Assembly: GCF_029870595.1 (NCBI RefSeq)
Contig: NZ_JAPDIR010000001.1
Span: 124,001-188,000 of the forward strand
Direction of reading: 5' to 3'
Length of the DNA stretch: 64,000 nucleotides
Source of the DNA: Sphingomonas sp. CBMAI 2297
Lineage (GTDB): Bacteria > Pseudomonadota > Alphaproteobacteria > Sphingomonadales > Sphingomonadaceae
The notes under the pieces were generated by a model that saw nothing but the letters and a program-made list of their open reading frames with translations, was not told where the DNA came from and searched no databases. Shown in pieces: positions 18,361 to 25,814 of the stretch (its first letter is position 1; every line of letters begins with the position of its first letter). The position numbers were made by a program, and so were the translations under genes.

Positions 18361-18375
18361 GAACATAGCTAGAAC
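18361..18375. promoter_or_regulatory. LexA (SOS) box
   Basis: GAAC ATAGCTA GAAC fits the alphaproteobacterial LexA operator GAAC-N7-GAAC exactly (GTTC-N7-GTTC on the other strand). It is 13 bases from the chosen start of the endonuclease III-like gene and 51 bases from the divergent GFA-family gene, so it could repress either; the DNA-repair gene is the natural target. Confidence 0.7.
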
Positions 18376-18426
18376 AAGAACAATGGGCGGCGCCGGCGCG
18401 CTGCCCAAGGAACAGGAGGAGAGCCG

Positions 18427-18774
18427 ATGCCGTTCACCGGAAGCTGCCATTGCGGCGCGATCGCCTATACGGTCGCGGAGGATCCGCCCGGCCAGGCGAT
18501 GCAATGCAACTGCTCGATCTGCCGCCGCAAGGCGCCGCTCCACCATTTCACCACGCCGGAGCGGTTCACGCTCCATACCCCGCGCGATGCGGTGGCGACC
18601 TATCGCTTCAACCATCATGTCATCGATCATCACTTCTGCGGAACCTGCGGCGTCGCGCCCTTTGCCGAGGGGCAGGGGCCGAACGGGCCGATGGTCGAGA
18701 TCAACCTGCGCTGCGCCGACGGGATCGACCTCGATGCCCTTCATGTGCAGCTGTATGACGGGGCGAGCCGCTGA
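18427..18774 (+). CDS. GFA family zinc-binding protein
   Basis: A 115-residue protein of the glutathione-dependent formaldehyde-activating (GFA) fold. Conserved zinc ligands appear as GSCHCGA near the N-terminus, CNCSICRR, and HFCGTCGVAPF. Most bacterial members are not formaldehyde enzymes and their substrates are unknown. GGAGGAG precedes the ATG. It is divergent from the endonuclease III-like gene and is followed by csaA on the same strand after a 39-nt gap. Confidence 0.9.
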   Translation: MPFTGSCHCGAIAYTVAEDPPGQAMQCNCSICRRKAPLHHFTTPERFTLHTPRDAVATYRFNHHVIDHHFCGTCGVAPFAEGQGPNGPMVEINLRCADGIDLDALHVQLYDGASR

Positions 18775-18813
18775 GCGCTGGTCTCGGCGGCGTGGCGGTG
18801 GCAGAGGATCGGC

Positions 18814-19185
18814 ATGCACCTTTCCCATGATCCCGCCGCCCCCGCCGCCGAGACGATCGGCTTCGACCAGTTCCTGTCCGTCGACATCCGGGTCGGCACA
18901 ATTGTCGAGGCGCAGCCTTTCCCCGAGGCGCGCAAGCCGGCCTACAAGCTGCTGATCGATTTCGGCCCCACCATCGGCCGCAAGCGCTCCTCGGCGCAGA
19001 TCACCGAGCATTATGCGCTGGAGGAACTGCCGGGGCTCCAGGTCGCCGCGGTCGTCAATTTCCCGCCGCGCCAGATCGGCAAGTTCATGTCCGAAGTGCT
19101 GACGCTCGGCTTTCCCGACGCGGCCGGCAGGGTGGTGCTGTTCCATCCCTCGATGCCGGTGCCCGATGGCGGCCGGCTCTTCTGA
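18814..19185 (+). CDS. csaA: CsaA-like tRNA-binding domain protein
   Basis: A 123-residue protein consisting of one OB-fold tRNA-binding domain (IRVGTIVEAQPFPEARKPAYKLLIDFG through NFPPRQIGKFMSEVLTLGF). It matches CsaA, described in Bacillus as a chaperone with tRNA-binding structure that supports protein export; the role outside Bacillus is not settled. The length is close to the usual 110 residues with a short N-terminal extension. Confidence 0.88.
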   Translation: MHLSHDPAAPAAETIGFDQFLSVDIRVGTIVEAQPFPEARKPAYKLLIDFGPTIGRKRSSAQITEHYALEELPGLQVAAVVNFPPRQIGKFMSEVLTLGFPDAAGRVVLFHPSMPVPDGGRLF

Positions 19186-19186
19186 T

Positions 19187-19200
19187 CGGTAGCGCTAACA
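19187..19200. promoter_or_regulatory. Palindromic operator resembling a LacI-family (xyl-box-like) site
   Basis: CGGTAGCGCTAACA matches 13 of 14 positions of the TGGTAGCGCTAACA box that I recall for carbohydrate regulons in Xanthomonas, and its AGCGCT core is typical of LacI-family sites in sphingomonads and caulobacters. It stands 65 bases before a secreted carbohydrate-binding-like protein. The regulator is not in this window. Confidence 0.45.
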
Positions 19201-19264
19201 TTTTCCGTTGAAACGTTCCGGACACAGGCATAGCCTCGCCGCAAAATAACGAGGGGAGGCAAAT

Positions 19265-19864
19265 ATGACCAAGCGACTGGCGCTCGCCGCCATGGCCCTG
19301 CCGATTCCGGCAATCTCGATACCGGCCCTGTCGATTCCGGCAATGGGCTCCGCCCCGCGCGCCGCGCAGGAAGCGCCGCCGGCGGCGGAGCCCGAGATAC
19401 TCAACAATGCCGATCCGGACAGTTTCCAGGTCTATGGCCTGCCGGGCGGGGCCAAGCCGGCGTCGATCAAGGATGCCAAGGTCCAGTTCGGCAAGGCGAT
19501 CCGCGTCGAGACGCCGGGGGGCGGCAATGCCTGGAGCGTCGGAGTCAACGCGCCGTTGCAGGCGGGCGTGCGGAAGGGCGACAAGCTGCTCATCGCCTTC
19601 TATGCCCGGGTGGAGAAGCCGGCCGAGGGCGCGACCACCGCGACGATCGCTTCGGCCCAGCTCCAGCTTGCCGCCGCGCCCTATACCAGGCTGTTCGGCG
19701 AGGGCGTCACGGTCGGGCCCGAATGGAAGCTCTACAAGGTCGTCGGCCATGCCGATCGCGACTATGCGAAGGGCGAGCTCGCCGCGGCGCTGCACATCAA
19801 CACCGCCCGGCAGACGCTCGACATCGGCGCGATGGCGGTGCTGGACTTCGGCCAGAAGCCCTGA
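19265..19864 (+). CDS. Secreted carbohydrate-binding-module-like protein
   Basis: A 199-residue exported protein. The signal region is peculiar: it contains three imperfect repeats of a six-residue unit (IPAISIPALSIPAM). The mature part shows a jelly-roll pattern with the fragments AWSVGVNAPLQAGVRKGDKLLIAFYARVEKP and EWKLYKVVGHADRDY, as in galactose-binding or CBM4/9-type modules that coat sugar-degrading enzymes. No catalytic domain is present, so it would bind rather than cut. GAGGGGAGG precedes the ATG, and a LacI-type palindrome lies upstream, consistent with sugar-dependent control. Confidence 0.65.
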   Translation: MTKRLALAAMALPIPAISIPALSIPAMGSAPRAAQEAPPAAEPEILNNADPDSFQVYGLPGGAKPASIKDAKVQFGKAIRVETPGGGNAWSVGVNAPLQAGVRKGDKLLIAFYARVEKPAEGATTATIASAQLQLAAAPYTRLFGEGVTVGPEWKLYKVVGHADRDYAKGELAAALHINTARQTLDIGAMAVLDFGQKP

Positions 19865-19931
19865 GCAGCGGTTGCGCCGCGGCCACGCATGGCCCAGTGC
19901 GTCCCGGCAATATATGCGGAGAGCGAAGCGC

Positions 19932-20144
19932 GTGGCTGACGAATCCATCAAGGGACCGGCTTCCTATTTCCCGTCCATCGAGAAGAAGTACGGGCGCCCG
20001 ATCGGCGAATGGCAGGAACTGGTGCGCAAGGCGCTGCCCGCCAGGCACATGGAGCTGGTCGCCATGCTGAAGAACGAGCACGGCATGGGCCATGGGCATG
20101 CCAATGCCGTGGTCGCGCACGTGCTGGCGGCGGAAGGGCGCTAG
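19932..20144 (+). CDS. DUF4287 domain protein
   Basis: A 70-residue protein with the DUF4287 pattern GPASYFPSIEKKYGRPIGEW followed by LKNEHGMGHGHANAVVAH. I chose the GTG at 19932, which has GGAGAG a suitable distance upstream and gives the family's typical N-terminus; an ATG at 19914 would add six residues. Function unknown; related domains occur with DUF1801-like proteins. Confidence 0.75.
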   Translation: MADESIKGPASYFPSIEKKYGRPIGEWQELVRKALPARHMELVAMLKNEHGMGHGHANAVVAHVLAAEGR

Positions 20145-20177
20145 GCTGCAGATCGTGACCGCTCCGCCGGGGACGGT

Positions 20178-20909
20178 CTAGGCCCGCACCACCGTGACCA
20201 GATAGTTCAGCGCCTCGCCGGTGCCGGTCACGAAGCCGCGCGCCGGCGAAAAGCCCAGGCCGGTGCGGTCGATCACCTTCAATCCCGTGGCGACCAGCAG
20301 TTCCTCCAGCTCCTCCGGGCGGAGGAACTTGCGCCAGTCATGCGTTCCCGGCGGGATCGCGCCGGTGCCCTCGGCCAGCGTGATCATCGCCAGGCGCGAG
20401 GCGAGCGTGCGGTTGGGAGTGGAGAGGATCATCAGCCCGCCCTCGGCCAGCGCCCCCGCCAGCGCGGCGACGAAGGCGGCCGGATCGGTGACGTGCTCGA
20501 TCACTTCCATCGAGGTGACGAGGTCGAAGGTCCGCCCCGGCAGATCCTCGATCCCGCCGGCGACATAGTCGATGGCCAGCCCGGCCGCCGCCGCATGCGC
20601 GCGGGCGGCGCCGATATTCTCGGGCGCGGCGTCGATGCCGGTGACTGTCGCGCCCAGCCGGGCGAGCGGCTCGGCGAGCAGGCCGGCGCCGCAGCCGACA
20701 TCGATCGCGGTCTTGCCCGCCAGCGGCGTGAAGCGCGTGGAATCGCCGCCCCAATGCGCATCGACCGCGGCCCGGACATAGCCCAGCCGCGCCGGATTGA
20801 GCCGGTGCAGCATCGCCGAGGAGCCCTTCGGATTCCACCAGTCCGCGGCCAGCTTGCCGAAATGCTCAGCTTCACGGGGGTCAATCGTAGCTTTGGTTGC
20901 GCTTGCCAT
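20178..20909 (-). CDS. ubiG: Ubiquinone biosynthesis O-methyltransferase UbiG
   Basis: A 243-residue SAM-dependent methyltransferase that carries out both O-methylations of ubiquinone synthesis at the membrane surface. Motif I is VGCGAGLLAEPLARLGATV; the N-terminal EAEHFGKLAADWWNPKGSSAMLHRLNP and EVIEHV are characteristic of UbiG. Full length. It is divergent from lysC; the 86-bp space between them holds a palindromic repeat. Confidence 0.96.
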   Translation of the reverse strand: MASATKATIDPREAEHFGKLAADWWNPKGSSAMLHRLNPARLGYVRAAVDAHWGGDSTRFTPLAGKTAIDVGCGAGLLAEPLARLGATVTGIDAAPENIGAARAHAAAAGLAIDYVAGGIEDLPGRTFDLVTSMEVIEHVTDPAAFVAALAGALAEGGLMILSTPNRTLASRLAMITLAEGTGAIPPGTHDWRKFLRPEELEELLVATGLKVIDRTGLGFSPARGFVTGTGEALNYLVTVVRA

Positions 20910-20938
20910 GCGCCGCTCCTATCAGGGCGCCCCATTAT

Positions 20939-20964
20939 CGTCATCCCCGCGCAGGCGGGGACCT
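20939..20964. repeat. REP-like palindrome between ubiG and lysC
   Basis: The palindrome ATCCCCGCGCAGGCGGGGAC is the same core as at 11675-11694, here lying in the ubiG-lysC divergent promoter region. It would form a hairpin in either transcript leader. Confidence 0.6.
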
Positions 20965-20995
20965 CAAGGCCCGCAAAGCAGACAGGCTCCTTTCC

Positions 20996-22276
20996 ATGGC
21001 GCGTATCGTGATGAAGTTCGGCGGCACCTCGATGGCTGGCATCGAGCGCATCCGGAGCGTCGCTGCGCGGGTAAAACGCGAATGGGAAGCCGGCAACCAG
21101 GTCGCGGTGGTCGTCTCGGCCATGGCCGGCGAGACCGACCGGCTGGTCAATTTCTGCCGCGAGGCAAGCTCGCTCTACGATCCGCGCGAATATGACGTGG
21201 TCGTATCGAGCGGCGAGCAGATCACGTCGGGCCTGCTCGCGGTCGCGCTCCAGGCGATCGGCGTGCCCGCGCGTTCCTGGCTCGGCTCGCAGGTGGCGAT
21301 CCACACCGACGCCGCCCATGCCAAGGCGCGCATCCGGTCGATCGATTCCGCCGGGCTCGAAGCGGGCTGGTCGCGCGGCGAGGTCGCGGTGATCCCCGGC
21401 TTCCAGGGCATCGCCAATGACGGCAGCAACCGCGTCACCACGCTCGGCCGCGGCGGATCGGACACCTCGGCGGTGGCGGTGGCGGCGGCGGTCAAGGCCG
21501 ATCGCTGCGACATCTATACCGATGTCGACGGTGTCTACACCACCGATCCGCGCATCGTCCCCCGGGCCCGCAAGCTCAGGAAGGTGACGTACGAAGAGAT
21601 GCTGGAGCTCGCCAGCGTCGGGGCCAAGGTGCTCCAGACGCGCTCGGTGGGCCTGGCGATGAAGGAACAGGTCCGCGTCCAGGTGCTGTCGTCGTTCACC
21701 GGCGACGATGCCCCGATGGCGGACACGCTGCCCGGAACGATGATCGTGGGCGAAGAGGAGATTCAGGACGTGGAAAGCCAGCTCATCACCGGCATCGCGC
21801 ACGACAAGAACGAAGCGAAGATCACGCTCACCGCGGTGCCCGACAAGCCCGGCGCGGTGGCGACGATCTTCAATCCGCTGGCCGAGGCCAACATCAACGT
21901 CGACATGATCATCCAGAACATCGCGCACCAGAGCACGGGTTCGGCGAGCGCGACCGACGTGACCTTCACCGTGCCGGCGGCCGATCTGGCGCGCTCGATC
22001 GAAGCGCTCAACCAGGCCAAGGGCTCGATCGGCTTCGCCGACCTGCTGCAGGACACGCGCGTCGCCAAGATCTCGGTGGTGGGCGTGGGCATGCGCAGCC
22101 ATGCGGGCGTGGCGGCGACGATGTTCAAGACGCTCGGCGAGCGCGGGATCAACATCCAGGCGATCACCACTTCGGAAATCAAGGTCAGCGTCCTGATCAA
22201 CGAGGACGAGACCGAGCTGGCGGTGCGCATCCTCCACACCGCCTATGGCCTCGACGCGACCGACGAAGCGGCCTGA
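20996..22276 (+). CDS. lysC: Aspartate kinase LysC
   Basis: A 426-residue aspartokinase starting MARIVMKFGGTSMAG. It phosphorylates aspartate as the first step to lysine, methionine, threonine and diaminopimelate. The kinase core (VVSSGEQITSGLLA, LGRGGSDTSAVA, DVDGVYTTDPR) is followed by two ACT domains (ITLTAVPDKPGAVATIF and ISVVGVGMRSHAGVAATMF) that mediate feedback inhibition. Length is typical of the single-function alpha/beta class. An internal start for a small beta subunit, seen in some bacteria, was not evident. Confidence 0.97.
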   Translation: MARIVMKFGGTSMAGIERIRSVAARVKREWEAGNQVAVVVSAMAGETDRLVNFCREASSLYDPREYDVVVSSGEQITSGLLAVALQAIGVPARSWLGSQVAIHTDAAHAKARIRSIDSAGLEAGWSRGEVAVIPGFQGIANDGSNRVTTLGRGGSDTSAVAVAAAVKADRCDIYTDVDGVYTTDPRIVPRARKLRKVTYEEMLELASVGAKVLQTRSVGLAMKEQVRVQVLSSFTGDDAPMADTLPGTMIVGEEEIQDVESQLITGIAHDKNEAKITLTAVPDKPGAVATIFNPLAEANINVDMIIQNIAHQSTGSASATDVTFTVPAADLARSIEALNQAKGSIGFADLLQDTRVAKISVVGVGMRSHAGVAATMFKTLGERGINIQAITTSEIKVSVLINEDETELAVRILHTAYGLDATDEAA

Positions 22277-22379
22277 TCCGCTTTTCCGCCACGGCGGCAA
22301 CATGTCGTAACATGGGGCGCGATGCTGCCATGTTTCGGTCGTGGTGCCGCCGCGGCGCAATGGTTGGGGCGAAGCCGTG

Positions 22380-23147
22380 ATGCGGTGGCCTTCCCGTCTC
22401 TTCGCCGATTCGGGACTGCTCCGCAGGCGGGGCGCCGCATTGCTGCTGGCGCTCGCCATCGAGCTGCTGCTGGTGCTGCTCCTGCTCTTCTTCGTGCCGC
22501 CGGTGCCGGGCCGCAAGGAGAGCGGGCGCACCACCGTATTCGGGGTCGAGGCGTCGAAGGGCGAGGACAGTCCCGACAAGAAGCCGGCCGAGAAGCAGCA
22601 GCAGAAAAAGGCCGCGAAGGCGCAGCGTGCCGAGGCGCAGACCCAGCCGCCGCCGCCGGTGCCCGTGCCGGTCGAGACCCCGGTGCCGGTGGGGCCGCCG
22701 ACCTTCCTCAAGCTCAGCCGCAACGATTATCAGCAGGGCGATATCGCCAGGATGCCGTCGCGCGGGCCGACGCGCAGCCAGGACAGCGAGGTCGCCGATA
22801 GCGGCGGTGCGCGGGCGGACGATAGTCCGATAGTCGGCACGGCCCCCAATGGCGAGCCGCTCTATGCGCCAGGCGGATGGGTCCGAAAGCCTACCAATGC
22901 CGAAATCGAGCCCTATCGGCCGCGCCGGGCCAAGAACGGTACTGGCACGATCGCGTGCCGCACGGCGCCACGAAACCGGCTTGTCGATTGCCAGATCCTT
23001 GGTGAGTCGCCTCGCGGATCGGGCTTCGGTTACGCGGCGCAGCAGGCATCCTGGCAATTCCTGATGCGGCCGCCGCGCCTGGGCGGCAAGGAGCAGATCG
23101 GCGTTTGGGTGACCGTCACCGGCGAATATACGACTACCGAGAAATGA
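22380..23147 (+). CDS. TonB-family C-terminal domain protein
   Basis: A 255-residue protein with a single N-terminal membrane anchor (GAALLLALAIELLLVLLLLFF), a lysine/glutamine-rich then proline-rich periplasmic stretch (PPPPVPVPVETPVPVGPP), and a TonB-like C-terminus (CRTAPRNRLVDCQILGESP, GFGYAAQQASWQFLMRPP). This architecture suits a TonB-like energy transducer or an accessory protein of the cell envelope. No exbB/exbD neighbours are present, so its partner is unknown. The first ATG at 22380 gives the anchor directly at the N-terminus. Confidence 0.75.
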   Translation: MRWPSRLFADSGLLRRRGAALLLALAIELLLVLLLLFFVPPVPGRKESGRTTVFGVEASKGEDSPDKKPAEKQQQKKAAKAQRAEAQTQPPPPVPVPVETPVPVGPPTFLKLSRNDYQQGDIARMPSRGPTRSQDSEVADSGGARADDSPIVGTAPNGEPLYAPGGWVRKPTNAEIEPYRPRRAKNGTGTIACRTAPRNRLVDCQILGESPRGSGFGYAAQQASWQFLMRPPRLGGKEQIGVWVTVTGEYTTTEK

Positions 23148-23191
23148 CACCGGGCTTGCGGGGAGCCGCCGGGCGCGGCTAGGCCCCTGCC

Positions 23192-24211
23192 ATGACGATC
23201 GGACAAGAGAGACTGGAGCGCCGGATGGCGCGGGGACGCGACTTTCTGGGCAGCGAGGTCGCGATCATGTGCGGCGCGATGTCATGGGTGAGCGAGCGCA
23301 ACCTCGTCGCCGCAATGTCGAATGCCGGCGGCTTCGGCCTGATCGCCTGCGGCGCGATGACGCCCGAGCTGCTCGACGCGGAGATCGCCGGCACCAAGGC
23401 GCTCACCGCGAAGCCCTTCGGCGTCAACCTGATCACCATGCACCCGCAGCTGTTCGACCTGATCGAGGTCTGCAACCGGCATGGCGTCGGTCATGTCGTC
23501 CTGGCTGGCGGGCTGCCGCCGGCGGGCTCGCTCGACGCGATCAAGGCCAATGGCGCGAAGCTGATCTGCTTCGCCCCGGCGCTCAGCCTCGCCAAGAAGC
23601 TGATCCGCTCGGGCGTCGACGCGCTGGTGGTGGAGGGCATGGAGGCCGGCGGCCATATCGGCCCGGTCTCGACCAGCGTGCTCGCGCAGGAGATCCTGCC
23701 CGAAGTGGCGGAGGCGGTGCCCGTGTTCGTCGCCGGCGGCATCGGCCGGGGCGAGGCGATCGCGGGCTATCTCGACATGGGCGCGGCCGGCGTCCAGCTC
23801 GGCACCCGCTTCGTCTGCGCGACCGAAAGCATCGCGCATGCGAACTTCAAGAAGGCCTTCATCCGCGCCTCGGCGCGCGACGCCACCGCCAGCGTGCAGA
23901 TCGATCCGCGCCTGCCGGTGATCCCGGTGCGCGCGCTCAAGAATGCCGGCGGCGAGCTGTTCACCGCCAAGCAGCGCGAAGTCGCCCAGCTGCTCGACGA
24001 GGGCAAGGTGGCAATGGCCGAGGCGCAGCTCCAGATCGAGCATTACTGGGCCGGGGCGCTGCGCCGCGCGGTGATCGACGGCGATGTCGAGCATGGCAGC
24101 GTGATGGCCGGCCAGTCGGTCGGCATGGTGACGAAGGAAGAGCCGGTGGCGGACATCATCGCGACGCTGATGGTCGAAGCCGCCCATGCGCTGGAGAAGC
24201 GCGCGGCCTGA
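23192..24211 (+). CDS. Nitronate monooxygenase / FabK-like flavoprotein
   Basis: A 339-residue FMN-binding TIM-barrel protein. VAIMCGAMSWVSERNLVAAMSNAGGFGLIACGAM at the N-terminus, EGMEAGGHIG and VPVFVAGGIGRGEAIAGYLDMGAAGVQLGTRFVCATES are the family's FMN and substrate signatures. Members oxidise nitronates or act as enoyl-ACP reductases (FabK); the sequence here does not decide between them. It is not part of a fatty-acid cluster, which favours nitronate detoxification. Confidence 0.88.
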   Translation: MTIGQERLERRMARGRDFLGSEVAIMCGAMSWVSERNLVAAMSNAGGFGLIACGAMTPELLDAEIAGTKALTAKPFGVNLITMHPQLFDLIEVCNRHGVGHVVLAGGLPPAGSLDAIKANGAKLICFAPALSLAKKLIRSGVDALVVEGMEAGGHIGPVSTSVLAQEILPEVAEAVPVFVAGGIGRGEAIAGYLDMGAAGVQLGTRFVCATESIAHANFKKAFIRASARDATASVQIDPRLPVIPVRALKNAGGELFTAKQREVAQLLDEGKVAMAEAQLQIEHYWAGALRRAVIDGDVEHGSVMAGQSVGMVTKEEPVADIIATLMVEAAHALEKRAA

Positions 24212-24280
24212 GGCTTGCCGAGCGCCGGGCGGGGAACACCCGGCGCTGGTGCCAGGCCGAGGACCCATGTTGCTTCAACC

Positions 24281-24307
24281 GTCACCCCGGCCCTGTGCCG
24301 GGGTGAC
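24281..24307. terminator. Perfect GC hairpin between convergent genes
   Basis: GTCACCCCGGC and GCCGGGGTGAC form an 11-bp perfect stem with a 5-base loop. It lies between the convergent ends of the nitronate monooxygenase-like gene and the PadR-linked membrane protein gene. There is no T-run, so this could be a dispersed palindromic repeat that also stops transcripts. Confidence 0.4.
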
Positions 24308-24335
24308 GAAGAAGGAACCGCTGAGTCCCCAAAAG

Positions 24336-25295
24336 CTAGCGAGGCTCCTTGTAGAGCTGGTACAGCTCCTTCACGCATTGCCAGGCGGAGATCGCCGCGA
24401 CCACGATCACTGCGATCTCGAGGCTCTTGTCGAGGCTCTGCTGGATCTTCGCGACCTTGGCCGCATCGGCGCCGGCAACGATCACGATCCGCTCCGCTGC
24501 ATGCAACACCGCGGCGATGGCGAGCGTGCCGGCGGTGCTGGCGAGGATCAGGAGCGCGCGCAGCGGCTTCCAGGCCGGCCGCAGGAATCGGACCAGGCTC
24601 AGCAGGATCCGCGCCCAGACCAGGGCCACCACCGGCCAGTAGAGCGTTGCCCAGATCGGCGCGGCGGTAATCGCCATCCCGTCGTCGTGCGGGAAGAAGG
24701 GGATGGTGAAGGCGCCCGCCCACCAGGCAAGAAAGCCGATGCCGAAGGCGATCTCGAACACCGGCTCCCAGCGCTTGCGCGGCGGCAGGTCGAGGCGGAG
24801 CTTGCCGAGGTCGGGCAGTTCCTCGGGCTTCCAGCGGGCGAGATAGGTGTCGAGCCAGCCGGCCTGCTCGATGGCCGCGAAGGCCAGGGTGATCAGCGCG
24901 CCGATGGTCAGCAGCGTGTTCGCGGCGTCGCCGAGCCCCTGGGACAGCGCCTGGAAGAAGGGCTCGCCGCTCACCGCGATCCGCCCGGCGGTCTTCACCG
25001 CCTCGATCACCGCGAAGAGCGCCAGCATGATCCGCAGCGCGAACCAGTAGAAGGGGAAGAGCTCCGCGCCGATCAGCACCTGCCGGTCGTGATAGCGGCC
25101 GGCGACGGTGAGCGGGTGGCCGAATTCCCTGAGGATCTGGCTCACCTCGCCCTTGTCGAGCGGGCGGCCGAGCGCTTCCTCACGATCCTCGATGCGGGCG
25201 GCGATCAGGTCGGCCAGTTCGGCGATGATGTCGCCGGCCTTGGCCGAGGGCAGGTTCCAGCGCACCGCGCCGAGATAGCGTTCGATGAGGTCCAT
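24336..25295 (-). CDS. Multi-pass membrane protein partnered with PadR
   Basis: A 319-residue protein. The N-terminus (MDLIERYLGAVRWNLP, ADLIAARIEDREEALGRPLD, ILREFGHPLTVAGRY) is a cytoplasmic HAAS-like/permease-prefix domain, followed by about six to seven membrane segments. Such proteins are usually encoded next to PadR regulators and are thought to sense or respond to envelope conditions. The ATG overlaps the stop of the PadR gene by one base, so the two form an operon. Function otherwise unknown. Confidence 0.78.
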   Translation of the reverse strand: MDLIERYLGAVRWNLPSAKAGDIIAELADLIAARIEDREEALGRPLDKGEVSQILREFGHPLTVAGRYHDRQVLIGAELFPFYWFALRIMLALFAVIEAVKTAGRIAVSGEPFFQALSQGLGDAANTLLTIGALITLAFAAIEQAGWLDTYLARWKPEELPDLGKLRLDLPPRKRWEPVFEIAFGIGFLAWWAGAFTIPFFPHDDGMAITAAPIWATLYWPVVALVWARILLSLVRFLRPAWKPLRALLILASTAGTLAIAAVLHAAERIVIVAGADAAKVAKIQQSLDKSLEIAVIVVAAISAWQCVKELYQLYKEPR

Positions 25296-25651
25296 CACTT
25301 TTCTCCCTCGGTCAGGCGCAGGATCGATTCCGAGATCGCGTTCCATTCGGCGAGAAGCTGGCCGAGCACGTGCAGGCCGTCGGGCGTGAGGCGGTAGAAG
25401 CGCTTGTTGCGCCTCGCTTCCTCGCGCCATTCGCTGGTGAGCAGCCCCTGTGCCTCCAGCCGGCGGAGCAGCGGATAGAGCGCGCCTTCGTCGATCGGCA
25501 GCCCCGCTTCCTCCAGGCTGGTGCGCAGCGTGTAGCCATAGCGTTCCTCGCGCAGCGCGCCGAGCACCGCCAGCACCAGCGATCCGCGCCGCAGCTCGAC
25601 GCGCAGTTTCTCGAACAGGTCTTCCTCGACCGGCATCGTCCTGTGCCTCAT
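25295..25651 (-). CDS. PadR family transcriptional regulator
   Basis: A 118-residue winged-helix repressor: RRGSLVLAVLGALREERYGYTLRTSLEEAGLPIDEGALYPLLRRLEAQGLL and EARRNKRFYRLTPDGL are the PadR recognition helix and wing. I chose the ATG at 25651 (MRHRTMPVEED); ATG 25636 is also possible. It heads an operon with the membrane protein it likely regulates. A palindrome directly upstream of the start is a good candidate for its own operator. Confidence 0.9.
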   Translation of the reverse strand: MRHRTMPVEEDLFEKLRVELRRGSLVLAVLGALREERYGYTLRTSLEEAGLPIDEGALYPLLRRLEAQGLLTSEWREEARRNKRFYRLTPDGLHVLGQLLAEWNAISESILRLTEGEK

Positions 25652-25655
25652 ATCG

Positions 25656-25682
25656 TGTATGACACACACTGTGTAGCATACA
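25656..25682. promoter_or_regulatory. Putative PadR operator
   Basis: TGTATG at one end and CATACA at the other flank the inner halves ACACAC and CTGTGT, making an imperfect 27-bp dyad 5 bases from the PadR start. PadR proteins commonly bind dyads of the ATGT-N8-ACAT sort. Autoregulation is likely but unproven. Confidence 0.5.
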
Positions 25683-25814
25683 GTATATGGGGCCGCAAGC
25701 TCCCCCCGGGATCGTTTCGCCGGCGTTCGCGATTCGCGGCGGGCCGCCGGTGGCGGCGCACACTTGTTTCGCCTGCGCATGGCGCGCGCGATCACAATCT
25801 GTTAGCGCGCATCC

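Noticed and set aside
18364-18366. ATG 18366 as start of the endonuclease III-like gene
   Set aside because: It lies inside the LexA box and lacks a ribosome-binding site; ATG 18348 is more plausible.
20501-22723. Minus-strand open frame of 740 codons
   Set aside because: Shadow of lysC and ubiG; the part that reads as sense is simply out of frame with ubiG.
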